Shown here in pieces: positions 45,722 through 54,577 of a stretch of 64,000 nt of DNA; position 1 is the stretch's first letter; each line of letters opens with the position of its first letter. A model generated the notes under the pieces. That model had not been told where the DNA came from and ran no database searches. It saw only the letters and a list, made by a program, of their open reading frames with translations. The stretch is from Candidatus Limivivens intestinipullorum (GTDB lineage Bacteria > Bacillota > Clostridia > Lachnospirales > Lachnospiraceae), in the NCBI GenBank assembly GCA_018711185.1, contig DVIQ01000035.1:37560-101559 (forward strand), in the 5' to 3' direction. A program made the position numbers and the translations under genes.

Positions 45722-46765
45722 ATGGGATTCAATTTTATTACAAAGCTGCCTACGCCGGAGGAAATCAGGAAGCAGTACCCTGTGTCGGAAAAAGTCGCGC
45801 GCATCAAGGAGGAAAGGGACGCTTTGATAAAAAAGGTCTTTACCGGGGAATCCGATAAATTCCTTGTCATTATCGGCCCGTGTTCCGCGGACAACGCGGA
45901 CGCTGTGTGTGAGTACTTGGGACGCCTGGCAAAGGTGCAGGACCAGGTAGGAGACCGTCTGATTTTAATTCCGAGAATCTACACGAATAAGCCCAGGACC
46001 ACAGGAGAGGGATATAAAGGGCTGCTTCATCAGCCGGATCCGGAAAAAAAGCCGGATGTACTGGCAGGACTGATCGCGATTCGTAAACTCCATTTGCGGG
46101 CAATCGAGGAGAGTGGCCTTACGGCAGCGGATGAGATGCTGTATCCGGAAAACTGGCGGTATCTTTCGGATATTCTGTCCTATGTGGCCATCGGGGCGCG
46201 TTCCGTGGAAAACCAGCAGCATCGTCTGGTGGTCAGCGGGATGGATGTGCCGGCGGGGATGAAAAATCCCACCAGCGGAGACCTTTCCGTTATGCTGAAC
46301 TCCATATATGCCGCGCAGCACGCCCACAATTTTATCTACCGGAACTGGGAAGTGGAAACCACAGGGAACCCGCTGACCCATGCGGTTCTTCGCGGGGCAG
46401 TGAATAAGCACGGAAACAGCATTCCCAATTACCACTATGAGGATCTTGAACTGCTTCTGGAAAAGTACCAGGAGCGGAATCTGCAGAATCCCGCGGTGAT
46501 TGTGGACGCGAACCATTCAAATTCCAACAAGCAGTACAAAGAACAGATCCGGATCGTGAAGGAGGTTCTGCACAGTCGAAATGTCAACGAAGGGCTGAAA
46601 AAGCTGGTGAAGGGCGTGATGATCGAGAGTTATCTGGTGCCCGGCTGCCAGAAGATCGGCCAGGAGCCTCATGTATACGGAAAGTCCATCACAGATCCCT
46701 GCCTGGGCTGGGAGGATTCCGAGAAATTGGTTCATACCATTTACAAAATGTGTCAGGAAAGATAA
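45722..46765 (+). CDS. aroF: 3-deoxy-7-phosphoheptulonate (DAHP) synthase, class I
   Basis: The 347-residue protein matches the E. coli AroF/G/H type: IIGPCSADNADAV near 49-61, PRTTGEGYKGL near 88-98, VSGMDVPAGMKNPTSGD near 175-191 and DANHSNSNKQY near 262-272, which provide PEP, metal and phosphate ligands. It joins PEP and erythrose 4-phosphate as the first shikimate step. The start is ATG 45722, 7 bases after GAGGAG. Which aromatic acid inhibits it cannot be told, so the letter in the symbol is a guess. Confidence 0.93.
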   Translation: MGFNFITKLPTPEEIRKQYPVSEKVARIKEERDALIKKVFTGESDKFLVIIGPCSADNADAVCEYLGRLAKVQDQVGDRLILIPRIYTNKPRTTGEGYKGLLHQPDPEKKPDVLAGLIAIRKLHLRAIEESGLTAADEMLYPENWRYLSDILSYVAIGARSVENQQHRLVVSGMDVPAGMKNPTSGDLSVMLNSIYAAQHAHNFIYRNWEVETTGNPLTHAVLRGAVNKHGNSIPNYHYEDLELLLEKYQERNLQNPAVIVDANHSNSNKQYKEQIRIVKEVLHSRNVNEGLKKLVKGVMIESYLVPGCQKIGQEPHVYGKSITDPCLGWEDSEKLVHTIYKMCQER

Positions 46766-46873
46766 GGAATCGCAGGCACAACGGTTGCAAAAGGACCAGT
46801 GCAGGGTGCTCGGATAGCATGGAGGAAAGTGGGAAGGTGAGTATCCCCTTCCGATCACAGAGGAGGGAAATTT

Positions 46874-48571
46874 ATGCTGGATGCACAGAATTTGACGGTT
46901 CTGCTTTTTATTGCGGCAGCGGTGGCGGCAGTGGTGTTTGTGTTTGTTTATCAGAAACGGCAGACGTCAGCCAGAATCTGGCGGCGTATCCGTACAACCT
47001 ATGGAAAGCGGCCGGATCGGGAATACGATTACGACGAATTTGACGCCATTAGCCACTATTCCAGACAAAAACAGGAAAAAGAAGCGTTTTATCTGGATGA
47101 TATTACCTGGAACGATCTGGAGATGGATACGATTTTCATGCTGCTGAATCACACCTGGTCCAGCATCGGAGAAAGCTATCTTTATCATCTTCTCAGGACG
47201 CCTGTTTTTACCAGGGAAGAGGTGGAGCAGAGAAACCGGCTTATCACCTATTTTCAGGAGCATCCAAAGGAGCGGGAAAATCTGGAATACTTTTTCGCGA
47301 ATGTGGGAAAAACAGGCAGATATTCCGTGTTTGATTTTATCTACAATATGGCGGATTATGCACAGGAAAATCCTTGGAAGGAGCTGGTATGGACCGGCGC
47401 GGTGATTCTGATGGCGGCGCTGATTTTCCTTCGGCCGGAATACGGCATTCTGGGCCTGATCGTGGTGATTATCGCGAGCTGGTCAAATTATTACAAAAAG
47501 AAAAAGAAAATCGAGCCCTATATCATGTCCTGCAGCTATCTGCTGCATATCTTAAAGGCGGCAAAGAAGCTTGAGGGGAAGAACATCGGACCGGCAGAGC
47601 CCTACCTGGAAGTCATCCGCGCCTCCAGAAGAAAGCTGAGCAGGATCAAGCGAAATTCCTTTTTTCTGGTTGCCGGGAGTATGGACTCCGGCATGAGCGG
47701 CGGACTGGAGAAGGTAATTGTGGACTATTTGAATTTTACGTTCCATATTGACCTGATGCAGTTTGCCTTTATGGTAAAGACGCTCCGGGATAATCTGGAT
47801 TCCTTTGAGGAGCTGACGGAGAGCATGGGAATCCTGGAATGCGCCACGGCCTGCGCCTCCTTCCGGGAGATGATGCAGGAGTGGTGTGTGCCGGAATTTT
47901 CCACGGAAAAGGTATTTTCGGCGGAAAACATGTACCATCCCATGATTCAGGAGCCGGTGAAAAATTCCATCTCTGTGGAGAAGGGAGTCCTTTTGACGGG
48001 CTCCAATGCCTCGGGAAAATCCACTTTTCTGAAAACGGCGGCCATCAACGCGGTGCTGGCCCAGACCATCGGTACTTGCATGGCGGACCGCTACGGTTCC
48101 GGTTTTTTCCGGATCTATTCTTCCATGGCCCTCAGGGATGATCTGACCGGCCAGGAGAGCTATTATATCGTGGAAATTAAATCTTTGAAGCGGATTCTGG
48201 ATCAGATCGGCGGGGAAAAGCCAGTGCTGTGCTTTATTGACGAGGTCCTTCGGGGAACGAATACCGTGGAGCGCATCGCGGCCTCTTCCCAGATCCTGAA
48301 AAGCATGGGAAACGGAAATGTCCTCTGCTTCGCGGCAACACATGATGTGGAGCTGACGCATATCCTGGAAGGCATTTATGAGAACTATCATTTTCAGGAA
48401 GAGGTACAGGACAATGAGATTTTGTTTGACTATAAGCTTTATCAGGGAAGAGCGACCTCCAGAAACGCCATACGTCTGCTGCACATTATGGGATACGCGG
48501 ATGATATTATACGGGCGGCTGAGGAGAGTGCCAGGTATTTTATGGAAAAGGGAACATGGAAGGAAATGTAA
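46874..48571 (+). CDS. Membrane-anchored MutS-like ATPase
   Basis: The 565-residue protein has a membrane helix at about 7-26 and a further hydrophobic pair near 175-205, then a helical MutS lever-like region and a MutS-type ATPase domain: TGSNASGKST (nucleotides about 47998-48027), a YIVEIKSLKRIL stretch, Walker B FIDEVLRGTN and ATHDVEL. It lacks the mismatch-binding domain I (the Phe-x-Glu motif). Such proteins are annotated as MutS-related, but the membrane segments argue against classical mismatch repair. RBS GAGGAGGG precedes the ATG. Function unknown. Confidence 0.85.
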   Translation: MLDAQNLTVLLFIAAAVAAVVFVFVYQKRQTSARIWRRIRTTYGKRPDREYDYDEFDAISHYSRQKQEKEAFYLDDITWNDLEMDTIFMLLNHTWSSIGESYLYHLLRTPVFTREEVEQRNRLITYFQEHPKERENLEYFFANVGKTGRYSVFDFIYNMADYAQENPWKELVWTGAVILMAALIFLRPEYGILGLIVVIIASWSNYYKKKKKIEPYIMSCSYLLHILKAAKKLEGKNIGPAEPYLEVIRASRRKLSRIKRNSFFLVAGSMDSGMSGGLEKVIVDYLNFTFHIDLMQFAFMVKTLRDNLDSFEELTESMGILECATACASFREMMQEWCVPEFSTEKVFSAENMYHPMIQEPVKNSISVEKGVLLTGSNASGKSTFLKTAAINAVLAQTIGTCMADRYGSGFFRIYSSMALRDDLTGQESYYIVEIKSLKRILDQIGGEKPVLCFIDEVLRGTNTVERIAASSQILKSMGNGNVLCFAATHDVELTHILEGIYENYHFQEEVQDNEILFDYKLYQGRATSRNAIRLLHIMGYADDIIRAAEESARYFMEKGTWKEM

Positions 48572-48582
48572 GAGGAGAGCGT

Positions 48583-49056
48583 ATGTTTGTTAAAATCTAT
48601 ACAGATGGCGCGGCCAGAGGAAATCCGGATGGACCGGGAGGCTACGGAACAATCCTGCAGTATGTGGATGGCAAAGGACAGCTTCATGAGCGGGAATACA
48701 GCCAGGGCTATGTGCGAACCACGAATAACCGCATGGAGCTTATGGCGGCCATTACGGGGCTGGAAGCCCTGACTAAGCCCTGCACGGTAGAGCTGTATTC
48801 GGATTCCAAATATCTCACGGATGCCTTTAACCAGCACTGGATTGAGGGCTGGATCCGGAAGAACTGGACAAGGGGAAAGAATGAACCTGTAAAAAACGTG
48901 GATTTGTGGAAGCGGCTGCTGAGGGCCAGGGAGCCCCATCGGGTGACGTTTATCTGGGTGAAGGGCCATGATGGGCATCCCGAGAACGAACGGTGCGACG
49001 TACTGGCCACCACGGCGGCAGACGGAAATGATTTGATTGTGGATACGGGGGTATAA
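48583..49056 (+). CDS. rnhA: Ribonuclease HI
   Basis: The 157-residue protein has all RNase HI catalytic residues: D8 (YTDGAARGNP), E52 (NRMEL), D74 (YSDSKYL) and D139 (ENERCD), plus H129 in VKGHDGHP. It is very close in motif to E. coli RNase HI, including the basic handle region. It cuts RNA in RNA-DNA hybrids. The ATG at 48583 follows AGAGGAGAG, 9 bases after the MutS-like gene; the DUF5722 gene follows after 3 bases, so all three may be cotranscribed. Confidence 0.95.
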   Translation: MFVKIYTDGAARGNPDGPGGYGTILQYVDGKGQLHEREYSQGYVRTTNNRMELMAAITGLEALTKPCTVELYSDSKYLTDAFNQHWIEGWIRKNWTRGKNEPVKNVDLWKRLLRAREPHRVTFIWVKGHDGHPENERCDVLATTAADGNDLIVDTGV

Positions 49057-49059
49057 AGA

Positions 49060-51201
49060 ATGACGGGGGGACAAAAGACGACAGCAGGGAAAAAGTATGT
49101 GCTGATCGGCTTCTTCTTTTTGATCCTGGCGGCGTTTCTGCCGGGAATGAAGGCATCAGCAAAGGAATGGCCGGTAGCCATAAAAAGCTGTGCGATCCGA
49201 AGAGGCAGCAGGGATGTGGTGGAGGTCCGCTATCAGAAAAACAGCGACAGAAGCGGTACGGACGGCAACTATTATCTCTTCGCTCTGGGGGCCTGGCAGA
49301 TGAGCCTTACCAATTCCATGGAACCCATTGATACGGTGAGGCAGAAAAGCGCCGGAATCCTTCGGGTGGATTTAAAGCAGAATACAAAGGACAGCCGTCT
49401 GAACAAAAAATTCGCGGTGGCGGTGAAAAAGCAGAACGGGGCCTATGAGCTGGTCAGCTCTTTTTCGTATATCACGAACCCGGAGGAGGTGGCGTCCTAC
49501 CGGTATAAATTCCCCACGGCCGTTTCAAAAAAGGGACTCCAGGTGAATACAGAGATGATTTCCGACGCAGAGGACCTGGGAGTGCGGCACTCTGCGGTGA
49601 ATATTGTGCTGAATGACTTCCTTACGGAGGAGTGGCAGCAGAACAGCCGATACGCCTATAAATTTACCTTTGAGGGTACAACTTACTGGTTCTCCAAGGC
49701 GGCCTGCGCGGCCTTGGAGGAGAAGCTGCTTCCGATGAAGAAGAGCAATATGATCGTGACGGCGATCCTCCTGATGCGGGGGGAGAGCAAGTCTCTGGAT
49801 ATGATTGCCGGCGGGGCTCTGCGGGACGGTGTCTATTATTACGGGCTTAGTACTGCCAATGAGAGAAGTGTGCGTAAGCTGTCGGCTTTAATGACATTCC
49901 TGGCAAAGCGCTATGCCAGGTCCGGAGCAAGGTATGGAAGAATCTCCAACTGGGTTCTGGGCAACGAGGTGGAGAATTACGGCCAGTACAACTATATGGG
50001 AGAGCTTTCCCTGGCGAAATACGCGAAGCTGTACGCCAGAAGCTTCCGGGTGGTTTACAATTCCATAAAAAGCGTGTACTCCAACGCCAGGATTTATATT
50101 TCTCTGTCAAACTGCTGGAACATAAAACAGCCCAGCGGCAGAAGCTTTACTTCCCGGAAAACGCTGGAGGCATTCGCGGCCAGTTTGAAAGCGGAGGGAG
50201 AGATTTCCTGGAATCTGGCCTTTCATCCTTATCCGCAGCCCCTGACGGATCCGGTATTCTGGGATGACCTGGCAACAAACAAGAGCAGCACCCAGTTTAT
50301 CACTATGAAGAATATCGGCTACCTGACGGATTATCTGAAACGGCGTTATGGCCGGGGCGTGCGGGTGATTTTGTCGGAACAGGGCTTTACCTCGGTGTCC
50401 GGCGGACAGGAAAATCAGGAACTCCAGGCGGCGGCCTTTGCCTACGCTTATTATATCGCGGAGTTCAATGACAGCATTGACGCCTTTATTCTGCACCGGC
50501 ATGTGGACAATGAGGACGAGGTGGCCCAGGGGCTCTGTCTTGGCCTTTGGAGTACCTCCGGCGACAGTGTGGAATGGGCAGGAGAAAAGAAGAAAATCTG
50601 GACGGTCTTCCGGTATATCGATACGAACCAGTCCAGAAGAGTGACGAACTTCGCCCTGGATATCCTGGGAGTGTCTTCCTGGAGCCAGCTGGTGGACGGC
50701 TTTACCTGGACGCGGTTTACGAAGATGGCATCCATCAAGACCAGCGACCTGCAGGCGGTACAGGATCTGGAAAAGCCCAGGAGCCTGAAAACCTGGACAG
50801 AAGCCTACGGCGTGACGGTTGAGGAAAAGGGCAGTACAACGGTGCTGACACCGAAGCAGGGACTGAACCGGAACCTTTTTAGGGGTGTGGGAAAAGCGTT
50901 CGACGAGCCCATGAATTTCTCAAAGAGACCGGAGGTATACTTCCGAATCAAGCTCTCCGGTACCAGCGCGAAACGGGCGGAGGTTAAGATCCGCTTCTAC
51001 AGCGGCAGTCATCTGTATGAGTCCAGAGGAAAGGTGACGGTGGGACGTGAGACCGCGGTCAGCGCGAATCTGTCGGCATGGAAGTACAAAAACAAGGTGG
51101 ACAAGATCCAGATTCTTGTGAAGCCAAACGGCGCTTCCGCCTGGAATACGGAAGCCCAGATCACCATAAAGGACTTGCAGATGGGAATGACTGTCGGTTA
51201 G
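49060..51201 (+). CDS. Secreted DUF5722-type protein, putative clan GH-A glycosidase
   Basis: A signal peptide (GKK, hydrophobic run, cleavage near SAKE at about 32-35) leads a 713-residue secreted protein. I recognise the DUF5722 family. The middle part (about 150-520) reads like a TIM-barrel hydrolase: WVLGNEVENY places an Asn-Glu pair at 302-303 after a strand, and VILSEQGFTS places a Glu at 440 after a later strand, the spacing and context of the acid/base and nucleophile in clan GH-A glycosidases. An N-terminal strand domain and a C-terminal carbohydrate-binding-like beta domain (about 585-710) flank it. The substrate is unknown. Confidence 0.78.
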   Translation: MTGGQKTTAGKKYVLIGFFFLILAAFLPGMKASAKEWPVAIKSCAIRRGSRDVVEVRYQKNSDRSGTDGNYYLFALGAWQMSLTNSMEPIDTVRQKSAGILRVDLKQNTKDSRLNKKFAVAVKKQNGAYELVSSFSYITNPEEVASYRYKFPTAVSKKGLQVNTEMISDAEDLGVRHSAVNIVLNDFLTEEWQQNSRYAYKFTFEGTTYWFSKAACAALEEKLLPMKKSNMIVTAILLMRGESKSLDMIAGGALRDGVYYYGLSTANERSVRKLSALMTFLAKRYARSGARYGRISNWVLGNEVENYGQYNYMGELSLAKYAKLYARSFRVVYNSIKSVYSNARIYISLSNCWNIKQPSGRSFTSRKTLEAFAASLKAEGEISWNLAFHPYPQPLTDPVFWDDLATNKSSTQFITMKNIGYLTDYLKRRYGRGVRVILSEQGFTSVSGGQENQELQAAAFAYAYYIAEFNDSIDAFILHRHVDNEDEVAQGLCLGLWSTSGDSVEWAGEKKKIWTVFRYIDTNQSRRVTNFALDILGVSSWSQLVDGFTWTRFTKMASIKTSDLQAVQDLEKPRSLKTWTEAYGVTVEEKGSTTVLTPKQGLNRNLFRGVGKAFDEPMNFSKRPEVYFRIKLSGTSAKRAEVKIRFYSGSHLYESRGKVTVGRETAVSANLSAWKYKNKVDKIQILVKPNGASAWNTEAQITIKDLQMGMTVG

Positions 51202-51203
51202 AC

Positions 51204-51232
51204 TTGAAATCAGAAAGACCATATGCTATATT
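51204..51232 (+). promoter_or_regulatory. Promoter and folded leader of alaS
   Basis: TTGAAA (51204-51209) and TATATT (51227-51232) are 17 bp apart with a TGC extension. The 125-base leader folds into nested stems, GCAGCAG (51253-51259) with CTGCTGC (51300-51306) enclosing GCCGC (51264-51268) with GCGGC (51286-51290). The conserved T-box sequence is absent and there is no terminator T tract. Confidence 0.7.
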
Positions 51233-51357
51233 AATGCGAGGAGAGTGCCAGAGCAGCAGCCGTGCCGCTTTGGCCCTTTCGGGAGGCGGCCTGCCCGATC
51301 TGCTGCAGAATACGGGCCGTAACGATTATGAATATGCAGCGCGTAGGAGGAAGAAAC

Positions 51358-53997
51358 GTGAAGAAATACGGCGTAAATGAGCTCAGGAGAATGTTTCTGG
51401 AATTTTTTGAGAGCAAGGGACATCTGGCACTGAAAAGCTTTTCCCTTGTTCCCCATAACGACAAGAGCTTATTGTTGATTAATTCCGGTATGGCACCTAT
51501 GAAGCCATACTTTACCGGAGCGGAGATTCCGCCCAGACGCAGGGTGACCACCTGCCAGAAGTGTATCCGCACCGGCGATATCGAGAATGTGGGAAAGACG
51601 GCCCGCCATGGCACGTTTTTCGAGATGCTTGGAAATTTTTCCTTCGGGGATTATTTTAAGCGTGAGGCTATTTCATGGTCCTGGGAGTTTTTAACCCAGG
51701 TGGTGGGTCTTGACCCCAACCGTCTCTATCCGTCCGTATATGTGGATGATGACGAGGCGTTCCAGATCTGGAACAAGGAAATCGGCATTGCTCCGGAGCG
51801 GATTTTCCGCTTTGGGAAGGAAGACAATTTCTGGGAGCACGGCGCCGGTCCCTGCGGCCCCTGTTCGGAGATTTACTACGACAGAGGGGAAAAATACGGA
51901 TGCGGAAAGCCGGGCTGTACCGTAGGCTGTGACTGTGACCGCTACATTGAGGTCTGGAATAACGTATTTACCCAGTTTGAGAATGACGGAAACGGCAATT
52001 ACACGGAGCTTGAGCAGAAAAATATCGACACGGGCATGGGGCTTGAGCGTCTGGCCGTGGTGGTTCAGGACGTGGATTCCATTTTTGACGTGGATACGAT
52101 CCAGGCTTTGAGAGACAAGGTCTGCGAGTTTGCCCACGCGGAATATGAGACCGACCCGGATAAGGATGTTTCCATCCGTCTGATCACGGATCACATCCGT
52201 TCTGCTACCTTTATGATTTCCGACGGCATTATGCCCTCCAACGAGGGCCGTGGCTACGTCCTTCGCCGTCTGATCCGCCGGGCGGCCCGTCACGGAAGGC
52301 TTCTGGGTATCCAGGGTGCGTTCCTCTCCAAACTCAGCGAATCGGTGATCGAGGGTTCCAAAGACGGGTATCCGGAGCTTGAGGAAAAGAAGAGCTTCAT
52401 CTTTAAGGTGCTGAGCCAGGAGGAGGAGAAGTTCAATAAGACCATCGACCAGGGGCTGAGCATTCTGGCGTCTCTGGAGGCGGAGATGGAAAAGAACGGA
52501 GAAAAAGTGCTTTCCGGAAAGAATGCCTTTACCCTTTACGATACTTACGGATTCCCCCTGGATCTGACCAGAGAAATTCTGGAAGAGAAGGGCTGCAGCA
52601 TCGATGAGGCAGGCTTCCAGGCGGCTATGGAGGAGCAGAGAACCAAGGCCAGAGCGGCCAGAGAGACCACCAACTACATGGGAGCGGACGCCACGGTTTA
52701 CGATGAGATTGATCCCTCCATCACCAGCGAGTTTGTGGGCTATGACAGGCTGATCCATGAGTCGGAGATTACGGTGCTTACCAACCGCGCGGAGGTGACG
52801 GAGGCCTTATCCGACGGAGAGCAGGGCACGATTTTCGTGAAGGAGACGCCGTTCTACGCCACCATGGGCGGCCAGGAGGGCGATAAGGGCCTGATCCGTG
52901 TCGGCGAGTCGGAATTCCAGGTAGAGGATACCATTAAGCTTCTGGGCGGTAAAATCGGCCATGTGGGAAGAGTGACAAAAGGCATGTTTAAGGTGGGCGA
53001 CCGGGTTTCCCTGGAAGTGGATACCCAGGGCCGCGCCGATACCTGTAAGAACCACAGCGCGACCCATCTTCTCCAGAAGGCGCTGAAAACCGTTCTGGGA
53101 GCCCATGTGGAGCAGAAGGGCTCACTGGTAACGCCGGGCAGACTGCGCTTTGACTTCGCGCATTTCGCGCCCATGACGGCGGAGGAGCTGGCAAAGACAG
53201 AGGCTCTGGTAAATCAGGAGATTCGCGCGGCGCTGCCGGTTACCACGAAGGTCATGGATCTGGACGAGGCCAAGAAGAGCGGCGCCATGGCGCTGTTTGA
53301 CGAGAAGTATGCCGAGAAGGTCCGTGTTGTCTCCATGGGAGATTTCTCCATGGAGCTCTGCGGCGGTACCCATGTGGCGAATACAGCGGAAATTCTGGTG
53401 TTTAAGATTGTGTCCGAGGCCGGCATCGCGGCGGGTGTGCGCCGTATCGAAGCGCTGACCGGGGACGGCGTATTTGCCTATTACCGGGATATGGAGGAGA
53501 AGCTGGAAAGAGCTTCCGCTATGCTCCGCACCACGCCCGCGGATCTGGAGAATAAGATCGCCCATCTGCAGGCGGAGGTAAAATCCCTTCACAGCGAGAA
53601 CGAGTCCTTAAAGAGCAAAATGGCCCAGGAGGCCCTTGGAGATGTGATGGATCAGGTGACAGAAGTCAAGGGCGTGAAACTTCTTGCCGCCCAGGTGAAC
53701 GATGTGGATATGAACGGCCTGCGGGATCTGGGAGACGAGCTGAAGGCGAAGCTTGGCGAGGGCGTTGTGGTACTGGCTTCCGCCAAGGACGGCAAGGTGA
53801 GCCTGATGGCCATGGCCACCGACCAGGCTATGAAAGCCGGAGCCCACGCGGGTAACCTGATTAAAGCCATGGCAGCCATTGTGGGAGGCGGCGGAGGCGG
53901 CCGTCCGAATATGGCGCAGGCAGGCGGAAAGAAGCCGGAGAAGATCGGCGAAGCCGTGGCTGCCGCTGCCGGACTCCTGGAAAACCAGCTGGCCTGA
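51358..53997 (+). CDS. alaS: Alanine-tRNA ligase
   Basis: The 879-residue protein is a normal-length AlaRS: class II motif 1 to 3 core in the first 250 residues (GNFSFGDYFK, GMGLERLAVV), tRNA recognition region, editing domain with zinc ligands in HSATHLL and CGGTHV, and a C-terminal glycine-rich domain (GGGGGGRPNMAQAGG). The start is GTG at 51358, 7 bases after AGGAGG; an upstream in-frame ATG reading through the leader hairpin has no ribosome site. Confidence 0.97.
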   Translation: MKKYGVNELRRMFLEFFESKGHLALKSFSLVPHNDKSLLLINSGMAPMKPYFTGAEIPPRRRVTTCQKCIRTGDIENVGKTARHGTFFEMLGNFSFGDYFKREAISWSWEFLTQVVGLDPNRLYPSVYVDDDEAFQIWNKEIGIAPERIFRFGKEDNFWEHGAGPCGPCSEIYYDRGEKYGCGKPGCTVGCDCDRYIEVWNNVFTQFENDGNGNYTELEQKNIDTGMGLERLAVVVQDVDSIFDVDTIQALRDKVCEFAHAEYETDPDKDVSIRLITDHIRSATFMISDGIMPSNEGRGYVLRRLIRRAARHGRLLGIQGAFLSKLSESVIEGSKDGYPELEEKKSFIFKVLSQEEEKFNKTIDQGLSILASLEAEMEKNGEKVLSGKNAFTLYDTYGFPLDLTREILEEKGCSIDEAGFQAAMEEQRTKARAARETTNYMGADATVYDEIDPSITSEFVGYDRLIHESEITVLTNRAEVTEALSDGEQGTIFVKETPFYATMGGQEGDKGLIRVGESEFQVEDTIKLLGGKIGHVGRVTKGMFKVGDRVSLEVDTQGRADTCKNHSATHLLQKALKTVLGAHVEQKGSLVTPGRLRFDFAHFAPMTAEELAKTEALVNQEIRAALPVTTKVMDLDEAKKSGAMALFDEKYAEKVRVVSMGDFSMELCGGTHVANTAEILVFKIVSEAGIAAGVRRIEALTGDGVFAYYRDMEEKLERASAMLRTTPADLENKIAHLQAEVKSLHSENESLKSKMAQEALGDVMDQVTEVKGVKLLAAQVNDVDMNGLRDLGDELKAKLGEGVVVLASAKDGKVSLMAMATDQAMKAGAHAGNLIKAMAAIVGGGGGGRPNMAQAGGKKPEKIGEAVAAAAGLLENQLA

Positions 53998-54049
53998 ACG
54001 GTTGCGTGAAAATCGCGGTTCCAAAAATCGCGGGTTATTGAAAAAACAG

Positions 54050-54077
54050 TTGACGTATGCGAAAAGTATGCTATAAT
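54050..54077 (+). promoter_or_regulatory. Promoter of rpsU
   Basis: TTGACG (54050-54055) and TATAAT (54072-54077) are 16 bp apart, with TGC just before the -10 (extended -10). Confidence 0.85.
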
Positions 54078-54155
54078 ATCTAATAGTGCAATAAATATAC
54101 CCAGACAGTTGTATTATGCACAATCTACAACTGGAGGGAGGTTAGGTGTGAAAGT

Positions 54156-54332
54156 ATGTCAAACGTTATCGTAAAAGAAAACGAGACACTGGACAGCGCT
54201 TTACGCCGTTTCAAAAGAAACTGCGCAAAAGCCGGTATCCAGCAGGAGATTCGTAAAAGAGAGCATTACGAAAAACCAAGCGTAAGGCGGAAAAAGAAAT
54301 CAGAAGCTGCCCGCAAGCGTAAGTTCAGCTAA
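54156..54332 (+). CDS. rpsU: 30S ribosomal protein S21
   Basis: The 58-residue basic protein begins [20 protein letters not shown] and ends in a run of Lys and Arg, which is S21 in sequence and length. S21 sits near the anti-Shine-Dalgarno end of 16S rRNA. A GGAGGGAGG site lies upstream of the ATG at 54156. It has its own promoter and terminator. Confidence 0.97.
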   Translation: MSNVIVKENETLDSALRRFKRNCAKAGIQQEIRKREHYEKPSVRRKKKSEAARKRKFS

Positions 54333-54343
54333 TCTGTGCAGCG

Positions 54344-54375
54344 AGGCCCCTGTATACTCAGGGGCCTTATTATTT
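54344..54375 (+). terminator. Intrinsic terminator after rpsU
   Basis: A perfect 9-bp stem, AGGCCCCTG (54344-54352) with CAGGGGCCT (54359-54367), is followed by TATTATTT. Confidence 0.9.
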
Positions 54376-54445
54376 GGAAAAAGTGCAGCTGTTCTGATCA
54401 GTCCGAATCACTTGCTGATGAGGCCGTAAGAACGTGATTCAGGTG

Positions 54446-54505
54446 TGAGCAAGCCCTATCGGCGAAGCTGATTTTCATGGGCTTGCGAATCGTAACTGTG
54501 AAGGT
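54446..54505 (+). repeat. Dispersed hairpin repeat, copy C
   Basis: Contains TGAGCAAGCCC, GCGAAGCTGATTTTCAT, GGGCTTGCGA and CGTAACTGTGAAGGTAC. GCAAGCCC (54448-54455) pairs with GGGCTTGC (54479-54486). The right half of the second hairpin is missing here. GAATCAC and GTGATTC flank its left side. It lies in the leader between rpsU and the carboxypeptidase gene. Confidence 0.6.
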
Positions 54506-54577
54506 ACGTAAAAGTATCATAAACCGCTGAGGGTCCGATTATATATAAACAGATTATGGACCGGAGGCGGTATTTTT

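Noticed and set aside
51233..51357. T-box riboswitch in the alaS leader
   Set aside because: The leader folds, but the conserved T-box antiterminator sequence and a terminator are missing, and it is too short.
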